Assembly: GCA_003117195.1 (NCBI GenBank)
Contig: BDSI01000064.1
Coordinates: 496,001-560,000, forward strand
Source of the DNA: Eudorina sp. 2006-703-Eu-15
Lineage: Eukaryota > Chlorophyta > Chlorophyceae > Chlamydomonadales > Volvocaceae
Reading direction: 5' to 3'
Length of the DNA stretch: 64,000 bases
Below are positions 26,595 through 37,446 of the stretch, piece by piece. Each line of letters begins with the position of its first letter. The first letter of the stretch is position 1. A program made the translations under genes and the position numbers. The notes under the pieces were generated by a model that did no database searches, was not told the origin of the DNA, and saw only the letters and a program-made list of their open reading frames with translations.

Positions 26595-29499
26595 CCTTCA
26601 AATGGGTAAAGCTAAGGCCTAAGGGCGGGGTCGCTTGAAACCCATGCAGGGGTCTCTGCCGGGTCTCTGCCGGGTCTCTGCCGGGGTGTTGACCTTACTC
26701 AGGTCACAGCACCTCTTGTCATGGGTGTTAGCAGCCCAGAGCTCTCCCAGCCTCGGCGGGGTCAGAATGAGGGGGGCCCAAGCGCCACCTTCGCCCGACT
26801 CCTCCGACGGCGCCAGTGGCCTGCTGGTAACGAGGGCTCCGGAGGAGAGATTCCCACCCACCGCATGCCCTGGGCCTGACTCACATGGATCGTTGTACAG
26901 GTGGGGGTTATGCAACCCCCGACCATGTGTAACACACCCGCACGGACATGCCAGTCACGGTGGCAGGGTCTTGTTGCAGGTTATTGCGCACAACGAGATA
27001 CAATGGCACTGCAAGGTACTTTCAGCGCAGTGGCTGCCTGTCGCCGGGCCGGGGCCCAACGGCGAAGCAGCCCGGCGGGTTCCGGCAACGCCATCGGTTA
27101 CCCGTGCGAATATCGAACGCAAGGTTGTCACAGGAGAGGACTGCTTGCGAAACCACAACTGCCTTGTGAATCTGTGGACATACGCGAGCGGTACACATAC
27201 GTGAGAGATACAGCCATGGCGCAGCGTATTTGTAGGTTGCCAACCATGCTAACCGGCCGCATTCGCTGTACTTCAAAGAAACATCAGAGGCCGTCGGTTC
27301 GCCAGTAGCAACAGCAAAAATGCAAAATCAAATTTATCACCTGTAACTGAATACTTACTCATTGAGATTGACACCGCAGCAAGTAACACTTCTGAGAGTT
27401 CGTAGAAGGTACGTCTGCGCAGCTGCTACGTTTCGCGGGTTATTGCGGAAAAAGATTCATATGTTATCTACAAAATAATTGCTTTACTGGTACCTCGTAT
27501 GTGTTGCACAACGCTGCATCTTTCAGGCACTATGAGTCATGTCAATGATTGTAAGGGTTCGAGGGGGTTCGTAATAACTAAGTTTCCTCGGCCCAGACCG
27601 TTGCAAGCAGGTAAGGACGCATGTTATCTGCACAAATTCATGGAAAATCTCTGTTATGGCGAAGCAGCAATGGGGAAGAAAGGTGGTCGACCCCTGCTTT
27701 GACCTGTTGACCTGTTGCGCGTATCGTGCCTCGACAACAACTCCGCATAACTGAAACGTAACAATGGAACACATGACGGTATCTGAAAAAGGTTATGTGG
27801 ATTCACTGTTCGCCCTGCCACACTTAGGGTGACATGGAAAAGCGCAGTTCTCGGGTGTGTACCTCAGGTAGAGATGTCAGGTAGCCAAAGTCCCTGTCGG
27901 GGACACGCATCTGCAAGTTTCTCCCCGAATGCACGTAATCCAATATCAGATATAAGTACTCAAGTCAGAAACCCATGCCGTTTGAACACAAATGGCAGCA
28001 CACGCCCGCTGGGACCCGCGCGGAAGTCAGGCCACCTCGAGCGGTGCAGAGGACCTAATGCGCCCAGAGTCTTCGTGGGCGCGAACGCAAACGCAACTCA
28101 TAACAGACTCGGACCTTATCCTTCAATAAGATGTTTTATCCGGACGCAAGCGTGAGCTCTCTTCGCTGCGTTGCATGGGTAGGGGACAACGCATCTCCTG
28201 ACATGGGCGCCTCCGTCCATGGATGCATACCCGTTATCTTCCTATACATGTTCTTTGCTGCCCACATGCCTGTAACGATTGAGGAGGGACGCGCAGCTGG
28301 ACAGTAGCAAAGATGCGCCTTCGGGTGCAAACGGGCCTTTTGCAAGCTTGCAACAGACTGATTGCCTGACTGCGAAAAGGCTGTGCCCCCCGAAGGCGCC
28401 ACAGCCAATACGCGCAGAACTATTTCACGGGTAACCGTTAATCCCACGCCTACCCGTCCGAGTCCTGTCCGGGTCTAAATCGCTGCGGCGCTGGCGCCCA
28501 CCGCTACCCAATCAGAAGCCGGCTGCGTCGAAAGGTTACAAGGGGCATCGGATTGCAGGAAGTGCGCAGCCCCTCGAAGCAATCGCTTGTCGGTTACCTC
28601 GTCAAGCGTCGCGATGCTTGCATGTATGTGTAGCTGGAGCCGCAGGCCGCTTCACGGCATCCGGCTATTTCTGGCATTTCCAGGCCATTGCAGGCAATCA
28701 AGCTAGCGACCGGCCTGCCCCTCGATACGACGCCTGTGAGTTGCAGCCAACGCTGATCTGATGGGAGGCGTTTTCCACAGGGAATAGTCCTGTCCCGAAT
28801 CTCAAACCACATGATTACTAAAGGCCGTGTCGGAAGCGACGGTTCGATAGCAACCTGGAGCTCTCCTGCTTCAGCCAGCGCCAACCTTCCGTCGGGTCCC
28901 TTGGTTTCAGGCTCGCAGATTTCGCAGATGGGTCCCCCAATCCACAAATCTTTGTCGATTTAATTTAGGACCTAGACATATATTAAGTCAAGAGCTGTCA
29001 AGCGGACGGCGCTGTGCCCTGCTCCCTTCAGAGCCTGCTGACCAACGGCTGTCGGAGTTTTAGTGTGACGGCTGAAGAACCGTTCCTGACCGGCTGACGG
29101 AGGTTGCTCACGGCGAGCATGTACGGCATGCGTGTGGGCAAATGTTGTGGGTTGGTTTGATGGGGTCGCTGGGCGAATTTGCAATGCACTAAAATCACGC
29201 GAGCGTGTGCGTGACTGCGCGAAAGACGGCGAGGGAGGATACACGCATGTACCGCGACGTACCGCATCCGGACGTATACCGTGTACCGCATCCGGGCAGG
29301 TACGGACGCACATGGTACGTCAGGGTGTGTCCCCGACCCCGATCAACGCCCCATCCCCGAGAGAGATGCAAACGCGACCAACTGATGGATAGGGACCGAA
29401 GATCCCCAGTGTGGAGTCCGCTGAAACATTGGACCGTCCATTTTAAGTGACGCAATGTGAGAACCGAGTACGCACCGAGTACGCACCCCCCAACCATGT

Positions 29500-29525
29500 C
29501 ACACACACACACACACACACACACA
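29500..29525. repeat. CA dinucleotide microsatellite
   Basis: About 12 uninterrupted CA units. Confidence 0.95.
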
Positions 29526-30873
29526 GAACCGAGTCCAGTCGATGTTTGGAAGACCAGACACGTTGAGGCGCTGCGAGAGGCGATTGTGTGCGTTAGGTCA
29601 GGTCAGGGGAGGAGCGGGGGAGGGGAGGGGAGGGTGGAAGAGCTAAGAGTTGCTCTCTGGTACGCATGCCTGACACAAGAATAGGTGGCACGTGTTATAT
29701 CTTCTATTCTGAGCCTGTAGTGCTCAAAGACGTGGTCACTGGCTCAGACATGTCCGTGCAAGGATTGAATGTTATGTAAGGTGCCGGACGTTCCAGGTAG
29801 GGCATTCGGTCGGGCTGGGAATGAGCCCCAACGGTGTTTCACGTACCGACCTGTAATTGCAATCCTTCCGCACGCCGAAGGCTAGAGATCGGGTACAATT
29901 CACAGTTGATGGCCTGAAGTTTGTGTGTTTTTACACAGTGGTGAGGATGCCGTCGCAGGATTTTTGTGATGCCGCCTGATGGCGGGCAGCGCTCCAGAGC
30001 GCCGGTTGCACTCGAACTGTGCCCTATAGGCGTATTTTTATTAGTTTATGCAGGTTCTGGAAAAAGGAAACGATCTGCACGCTTAGATGGCCTCAGACCG
30101 AAAAACTCGACGCTTGCTAGCGTTCCGTCGATACCGTGCGAATCAATACAAAATGCAGCTTAGTGAGGAGCGTGATGGCCATCCTCCAGTCAAACAAAAT
30201 AGTCAATTTGCAAGGCCGTGCGGCACGGATATGATGTAGCAGTGTGCTACGTTCTCAGCTGTGAGCGATACGTGCCATGCATGGATCCGCAGAAATCATC
30301 CTGACAGTGACCTGTCACAGACGACTTACGAAACCGTGCAGATTTTAGTAAAAATATGTGTGCCAGTCGTTGTATCGCCAACATTGCTGCTGTATACGTA
30401 CGGCAGGACAGCTTCTGCAGGGAAGCAGCATAAGGATAACACCGGCGCCATCAATTCGTTTAAACGTTCCCCTTATTTTTACTGTCCAACAATTAACGGT
30501 TTATTTTAAGTTACATACGCAGTTACTTTTCGATTTAGCGCTTCTGCGCTCGGTGAGTCTGGTTGTTGCGCATCTGCCTACTCATCATCTGCATCGTTGC
30601 TGGTGTGGCAGGACTTTCCCAGGTCGGCGCCCGGATCGGCAATGCGTTACTGTTGTTTTCCTCACTCACGCCCGCCACCGCCTCGTTCATGAATTGCTTT
30701 TTAGCATGGAACTTGAGCGCTGATGACTGAAACAAGGTTCCATGGATGACAAACGCAGACATCCCGTGAGGCGGAAGGCTATTTGGACCAGAAGGAGAGC
30801 ATGCCAGGTCGTGGACTCTTGGGCTGACGACTGCAGCAGCGCATACGTGAAATCTTTCGCGCAGTCAGCAAGT

Positions 30874-33800
30874 ATGATTCGGGCAACCGTCTGCTGCACG
30901 CTGGTCGTCTTAGTCCTGACTACGCTCGTTTGCAGCAGTTCCGTGGACGCACGGCGCAGCGAATCGTATCGGTCTCGAAAATTGGTTGCTTCTGATGATT
31001 TATCAAGCGGCAGGAAAAGCTCGTCATCGGGCACCGTGATTCCGGGCCGCTTCCTTGTCAAACTCCGGCCCAGAAGTGAGGCGCAAGCGTCGTCCAGCAG
31101 CAGCAGCAGCACACCAGAGGTCGGAACTAGGGCGGACGCGATTGTGAGGACAATGCGGAAGAAGAGGGTGAAAGTCAAGGTTACACAGGAGTACGATACA
31201 GCTTTTGAGGGCTTCAGCTTCAGCACGAATAATATTGCAAAGGCGCTGCAAGTTCTGGACGACGAATTTTTTGTCATGTCCATCTATCCAGTGGTAAGGC
31301 CGCTTGCTTGAGCCGGCATCATGTGAGGGCCGCAAAGGGTGGCTTTTCGAGGGCGCCTTTTTCCACCCGCTCCACTAAGATGATTTTTACTCAATAACGT
31401 GCCTATATTACACATACTTAGAGTGATATTTGCGAAGAAAATTCGCTTGGCAACCGATGTCGCGCTGCTTCCTGTGTCCCTCCGCATCACTTCGGGTCCC
31501 ACCTGCAACACTTCCCCCACTCCACCTCCCCCCGACACACTCCGCCCTCCCCCCCACCAGGTGCTGGTTCCCCCGCCGGACTCGTCCACAGCCGGGCGGA
31601 TCAACCCGGCAACGCTGTACGGCACATATGCCGTGAATTCTTCGGCGACGGGCACGGTTGACGTGACGCTGGCGTCTCTGGGCCTGCCGCGTGTGTTCGG
31701 CTCCGACGTGCGGGTGCGTCTCCCCCTCCCTCCCTGGACTTTGTTCAGGTTCCAACCGCAGCCATCCGCGCCACCGCGCTGCGACAGACGGGGGGTGCCC
31801 CACAGGGAGCGGAGCAGCGGATGGGGCGCAGGTCCCCCTTTCTTAGCTCAGGGCGAGTAGGAGGGGGCCAGAGTGCAAAATCGCCGAATGCGGAGGGCCG
31901 GGGCCAGGGTTCGATGCAGAGGGCGGGCAGGGAAGGGTTCACAGCAAGTGATGATTGGAGAAAGGGGACGGGGGCACGGGGTATGGGGAGGGCGCCGCGT
32001 GTACAGCGGCAAGGGGCTGCGCATCAGGTACCAGTAGCGGCGGTGGCGGCGGCGGCGGTGGTAGCCCACAGATTCCCCGAGAGCCGGAACCGTGGAGTAC
32101 GGCACCCAGGCGCCCGCCCATGTCGTGGCGTGGAGGCCAGCGGGGGGCCGTCGTGCCCGAAGGGCCACGAGGGAGGCTGGGCGGAGCGGGGCGGGCCTGC
32201 GTGTGGGTGTGCAGGCAACCCCGTGCACACCCTCCTCCCCTAGCAGCGCGGGGGATGATCATTTCTACCACTGCCCTACACCCTCCCATGACTCTTCCCC
32301 CCTGGAGGCTCCAGACCTCAAGGACCTTGGGGTGAGGCAGGCGGCTTTGAGGGCCGACGTCGACCCCGGGGCTGGATCTGGATCTGGGTCCGGGGTCGGA
32401 TGTCCCGGGATCCAGATCCAGCCCCGGGACACGCGCTGTAGATTCTGCTCCGACCGGAAGACGGAAGATTTCACTCATCCCCGCGCCGCATTGAGCACGA
32501 CCAGACAGTTCTGTGATCTGTCCGTACTGTGTCCGTACCCGATGTGCCGGCGTGCAGGTGGGGATCATCGATACTGGCGTGGACCACACCCACCCAGCGC
32601 TGCAGGGCCCGGGGGGCAGCCGCGTCGCGTTCCGGCACGGATTCGTGGGGGACAACTACGTCGCGGGTGCCGTACAGGACGTCACGGACAATGCGGTGAG
32701 CTCTGGGGGGCATGGATGGCGGCGGAGTGGCGCGGGCGCGGGCGCGTATTGACGCTCCCACACCCAACACCCACCCCACACTCCAGTTTTCTTATACCCG
32801 TAGGCATCGGGCGAGTTCCTTCGCCAGGCAAACCCGCATGGGTTTGCCCGCGGCGCGACCATTGTACGACAGCCCTGATCTTCTGTACGGCATCCCTGCC
32901 CCGGCTCCGGCCCCTTCCCCCGACCAGATGGACTGCATGGGCCACGGCACCCACGTGGCCGGTATCATCGCCGGGAACTACACCTCCTCCAACCTCCGCT
33001 ACCTGGGCATCGCGCCCAACGCCACCTTGGGGGCCTACAAGGTGTTTGGCTGCAACAGCTCCACCACCAGTGACGTCATTCTGGCGGCGCTGGACCGGGC
33101 GGCCAAGGACGGCATGAACGTGCGTACGGCAGAGGGGGATGAGCGGGCGGGCGGGGGAGGGGAGGGGGCGGGCGGGTTGAGGGCGGGCGGGGATGGCGGT
33201 TGGGGCGGCAGGGAGATGGCGGGGGGCAGAGGCGGGGGCGGCCGGGTCCTGGGTGGGTTTGGGGCTGGGGCTGTGGTGGCGGGGCGGTGGGGCCGGGCGG
33301 AGGTCTCGGAGCCGTTGCGGATTCACGACCTCGCGAAGCCCCGCGGGGGGCCGTGCCCTTCGAGCTCAAGGCCCGAATCCCCCGGGTCTCCTATTCGAAT
33401 CCCGCGCAGATCATTAACTTGTCGGTGGGCGTGCCCGGCTCCTGGGGCGGCCCCGTGGCGGAGGCCATTGAGCGACTCGCCCAAAACGGCACCCTCGTGG
33501 TCGCCTCCGTCGGCAACGAGGGCGACTCGGGGCTGTTCCTGCCCTCCGCCATCGCCAACTCGCCGTCAGTCGTGGCGGTGGGGTCCCTGGAGTCCGCCGC
33601 CGCGCCGGCGGCGATGACGCTCCGCGTCGCCAACCCCGCCGGCGCCGCTCCGGACTTTGTGCTCACGACGCGCGCGGTGTACGGCAACGTGTCGGCGCTT
33701 CTGGCGGCGCGGGTGGCGCCCTTCCCAGCGGCGATTGACGGCTGCAACGGCGACCTGCTGGGGGACCTGACGGACATGATTGCGCTGGTGCCGGCGGGAG

Positions 33801-36800
33801 GATGTACGGCAGCAGACAAGGTGGCGGCGGCGCAGTACGCCGGCGCCGACGGCGTCATGGTGTACGGCGATGACCAGGCGCTGGGGGACCTGCTGCAGCC
33901 GCCGTCGGACTTTTCGGAGCCGCGGTTTCAAAACTTCCTCGTTGCGGCGGTGGCCGCTGACGCGGCGACGCGCGGACTGGTGGCGGCGGCGGCGCCGTCG
34001 TGGAGCCGCCCACCGCCGCCGTCGCCGCGGCCGCCGCCTCCGTCGCCGCCCTCGCCGCGGCCGCCGTCGCCTCCGTCGCCGCCGCCCCCGTCGCCGTCGC
34101 CTCCGTCACCGCAGCCCCCTTCGCCGTCGCCCCCGTCGCCGCCGCCCCCGTCGCCGTCGCCCCCGTCGCCGCCGCCCCCGTCGCCGTCGCCGCCGTCGCC
34201 GTCGCCCCCGTCGCCGCCGCCCCCGTCGCCGTCGCCGCCGTCGCCATCGCCGCCGTCGCCGCGGCCGCCCCTGCCACAGCCGCCCAGCACTCCTCCCCCG
34301 GTGAGCGTCAGCGGTCCGGGTAACTCCCAAAATGGTCAAGCTAACGGTCAGGGCAACGGTCTGAGCAACGCGTTCGGAAAGAGCACGCGGAGCTCGGAGC
34401 TGGTGCAACCGTCCATGCCGCCGGAACTGCCCAGCCCCCAGCTGAAGGCGCCTGTCAGCGGAAGCAGCAGCAGCCCCTCACCCGCACCCTCGCCCCCCCC
34501 GGCCCTTAGCCCAGTGCCCGGATCATCCCCGCCACCTTCGCCGGCACCCGGACCTTCCCCGCCTCCTTCCCCGCCACCGTCCCCGCCTCCTTCCCCGCCA
34601 CCGTCCCCGCCTCCATCCCCGCCTCCTTCCCCGCCACCGTCCCCGCCTCCATCCCCGCCTCCTTCCCCGCCACCGTCCCCGCCTCCATCCCCGCCACCGT
34701 CCCCGCCTCCATCCCCGCCGCCGTCCCCGCCGCCGTCCCCGCCACCGTCCCCGCCACCCTCCCCGCCACCGTCCCCGCCACCATCCCCGCCACCTTCCCC
34801 GGCCCCGGGCATCAGCTTCAGTAGCAGCGGCATCACCGGTACTCCCGCGACCGCCCCGGCTGGCTCCTCCCCTGCCGGCCAGGGCGGCCGGCGGCTGCTG
34901 ACGAGCCGCCACACCCGCACCCGCACCCACGAGGGTCTTCGGGCCCTGAAGCAGCAGCCGCAGCAGCAGCCTGCGGAGGGCGGCACGGAGGGGGCCGAGC
35001 AGCCGGGTCTCGCGCTGGGCACCGGCTCTGCCGCTGTCGGCCGCCGCCGGCTGTCGCAGTGGGGCGCCACCCAGACCTTCACCATCACGGAGGTCAGCGG
35101 CTCCAGGGTATCGCCCTCGAGCTCCTGGGGCCCGGTGAGACAGCCTCCGTGCGGACGTCTGTGCGTGTGTACAAGAGAACCGAGCCGCGAAAAGCGAAGT
35201 GTGTGTGTGTGTATCGTTACATGTCTTGTTGAAGGTGTGTCAAGATGTGTGTGTGTGTGTGTGTAGGTAAGAGACCCAGCGTGTGTGCGTGTGTGTGTGT
35301 GTGTCAAGATATATGTGTGTGTTTGGCATAGAAACCGCCCGACCCATACCACTCACTGTCACTGCTATGCCGTGCTGTGCCGCAGAGCCCCGATCTGCGC
35401 ATCAAGCCCTCCGTGGTGGCGCCCGGCGGCACCATTCTGGGCCTGGCGCCCGGCACCGTACCTGGTTCCAGTACGGCAGGGTACTTCACGTACCGCTCCG
35501 GAACCTCCCAGGCGGCGCCGTACGTGTCCGGTGCGCTGGCGCTTGCACTGGAGGTTGCCCGGAGCCAGGCTGGTCGCAATTCGGTGAGTGGCAGAGCGGT
35601 ACGGCAGAGCGGTACGGGCGATGCGCACCTAACCGTAGATTGACCTGACCTGATATCCCACCTGACCTGGCCTGACCCCCTGCCTGCACGAATACGTCAT
35701 TGGTAGTAGCGTCGATTGAGGCCTCCCCTCGTTGTTGGTTGGCCTACTCCTACGCCTACTTGTCCCGTCCCTAACGGGCCGGTTCCCTCGTGCCTGTTCC
35801 CCAGTTCACATTCCTACGACTTTCCGTTTAGCCCTTCGTTTCTCGTTTTTCGGGTTTCTTTCCCTTTTCAGTTTACCCCCGTCCATTCCCGCACCCGCAT
35901 CATCTGCACTCGCAGACAACAACCCCCCAGCAGATTGCGCGCGCGGTCATGGCCACTGCGACGCCGGTCTTTGACCGCACCGTGCCCGCCGCCGCCGCCG
36001 CGGCCCTCAACACCTCCGCCACGCCCGCCACGCCGCTGCGCGTCGGCGGCGGCGGCGTCAACCTTGGGGCGCTGCTCAACAGCCGCCTCGACGTCAACCC
36101 CGCGCGGCTCGAGCTGGGCTCCAACGTCACCTGGGGAAACAGCTTCGTGACGACGCTTGACGTGTCGATGATCGGGACCATGTCGGCCGGCTTGTCGTAC
36201 AGCATTAGTCATGTGCCGTCCAGCTCGGTCAACGCCTCGCAGCTGCTGGTGGTCAACAAGGAGCCCAGCGGGCCCTTCAACAACCGGAGCGCGGCGCCGT
36301 ACACTCCGGCCTGGTCGCCGGCGGCGGCCGCGGTGACGTTCGCCTCCTCGCGCATCAACAACATCAGCAGCTTCACGGTGCCCATCGCGGGTTTCTTCCG
36401 GCTCAAGGTACGGCTCCGTGTGTGTATGTACGACAAAACTGTGCCGCGAGAAACCAAGTATGTGTGTGTACGTGTGTGTGTTACTTTGGAGTGCGCGCGC
36501 GTGTGTGTGTACACGTCAGTGTCGCTGCGTTTTTGTTTGTCGTCGGTTGTCAAGGCAGCGCGCGTTTGTATGTTTCTCTCGGTCGTACGACATGGCACGG
36601 CACGGCACGACATGTGCGGCTCCCTCCCTCCTCCCGATGCCGCGTGTGTCCCGCCCCCGTACTTCCCTATCGCAGGTGAACTTCACGCTGCCTCCACCGC
36701 CGACCGGCAACCGCAGCAATTGCGTCTTCTTTTCCGGATACCTGGTCATGCGCCCCATCAACAACCCCGACCCCGCCTCGCCGCCGCAGCCTACACTCAC

Positions 36801-37446
36801 CGTGCCGTACATGGGCTACAGCTGCCCGCTCAGCTCCCTGCCCGTGCTCGTGACCGCGGGCATGACCCTCCCCAACGGCACTTGGATCTGGGACGATCCT
36901 GCCGTACCCGACGACGGCAAGTTGGTGACGGAGACCTACGCGCCGCCGCCGCCGCCGGCGCCGGCGCCGCCGGGGGCGTTTGTCGACCCGTCGGCCGACT
37001 ACGCGCCGCCGCCGGACTACACCGCGGCGCCGCCGTCGCCGCCGCGCGCACCGGCGGCGGCGCCGGCGCTCGTGTACCGCATGATGCAGCCGGGTGTGCG
37101 GCTGCCGAGCATTGCGCTGTTCCTGCAGCGTCAGCCGGTGGCGCGCGAGATCCAATTGTGGCGATCTATGCCGTACGCGTTCCAGGACTACAGATTGGGA
37201 TCGCTTCGGATCGCGGGCGGGATCCTCCCTCGAGCGACGAACGACGCGCCGCTGATCATCCAATGGGACGGCGGCTACGTCGACGCGACGACGGGCAAGG
37301 ACAGTCTGGTGACCCCCGGGACGTACTATTTCGTGGTCAAACTGACCCGTGGGTCGGCCTGGGGCGACGCGCCTGAGACGACGTCGAGCGCCGACGTGTG
37401 GACGAGTCCGCGCTTCCAGCTGTTGAACTCGTCCGTGAAGCGGTAA
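30874..37446 (+). CDS. Secreted subtilisin-like serine protease with hydroxyproline-rich insertion
   Basis: Eight exons: 30874-31293, 31561-31713, 32558-32695, 32928-33119, 33410-35134, 35386-35583, 35916-36407, 36676-37446; 1362 aa, all junctions in phase 0. A signal peptide (MIRATVCCTLVVLVLTTLVC) supports the start at 30874 over an in-frame ATG at 30742. An I9-type propeptide follows (VIPGRFLVKLRP to about 138). Catalytic residues: Asp196 (GIIDTGVD), His243 (GHGTHVAG), oxyanion Asn337 (SVGNEGD) and Ser917 (SGTSQAAP). A protease-associated region (about 415-480) precedes two proline-rich blocks, about 500-593 (SPPPPSP type) and 658-766 (PPSP repeats). These separate Asn337 from Ser917 by 580 residues. 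The C-terminal 420 residues are unassigned and hold another Pro-rich stretch. Such Pro blocks are hydroxylated and glycosylated in volvocine wall proteins, suggesting an extracellular matrix protease. Confidence 0.93.
32365..32428. other. Perfect 19-bp inverted repeat in subtilase intron 2
   Basis: CCCGGGGCTGGATCTGGAT at 32365-32383 is the exact reverse complement of 32410-32428, with a 26-nt loop. The intron is long (844 nt) for this gene. Confidence 0.9.
34003..34805 (+). repeat. Coding proline-rich repeats in the subtilase
   Basis: Two blocks (34003-34284 and about 34475-34805) of CCGTCGCC/CCGCCACCGTCC-type repeats encode Ser-Pro-Pro arrays. A Gln/Asn/Gly-rich linker without repeats lies between them. 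Several other frames stay open here purely because of the repeat. Confidence 0.9.
35199..35314. repeat. TG-rich microsatellite cluster in subtilase intron 5
   Basis: Several (TG)n runs of 6-12 units at about 35199-35210, 35245-35264 and 35281-35304 within the intron before the exon carrying the catalytic Ser. A further TG-rich run sits in intron 7 (about 36470-36515). Confidence 0.88.

Larger units (their letters stand above)
26011..30873. other. Gene-poor region upstream of the subtilase
   Basis: About 4.9 kb without a supported gene. It holds a doubled 19-bp unit (AATCGCTTCCTGTGGTCCC, about 26062-26100), a 50-bp direct repeat, a triple GGGTCTCTGCC (about 26648-26685) and a CA microsatellite. 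A 117-aa open frame on the minus strand (28594-28947) has a protein-like composition but matches no family I know. The in-frame extension of the subtilase from 30742 lies at the right end. Confidence 0.45.

Noticed and set aside
28594..28947. Minus-strand frame of 117 codons with protein-like composition.
   Set aside because: No family is recognised, no promoter or neighbour supports it, and it could not be linked to other exons; kept only as a note.
30742..30873. In-frame upstream ATG of the subtilase, adding 44 residues.
   Set aside because: The signal peptide starts exactly at the Met encoded at 30874; a 44-residue basic extension would bury it.
33780..34408. Several long open frames on both strands over the proline-rich block (Arg-rich, Ala-rich and Gly-Asp-rich proteins).
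   Set aside because: They are shadows of the CCG/TCG repeat in the subtilase exon; a trinucleotide-like repeat keeps every frame open.
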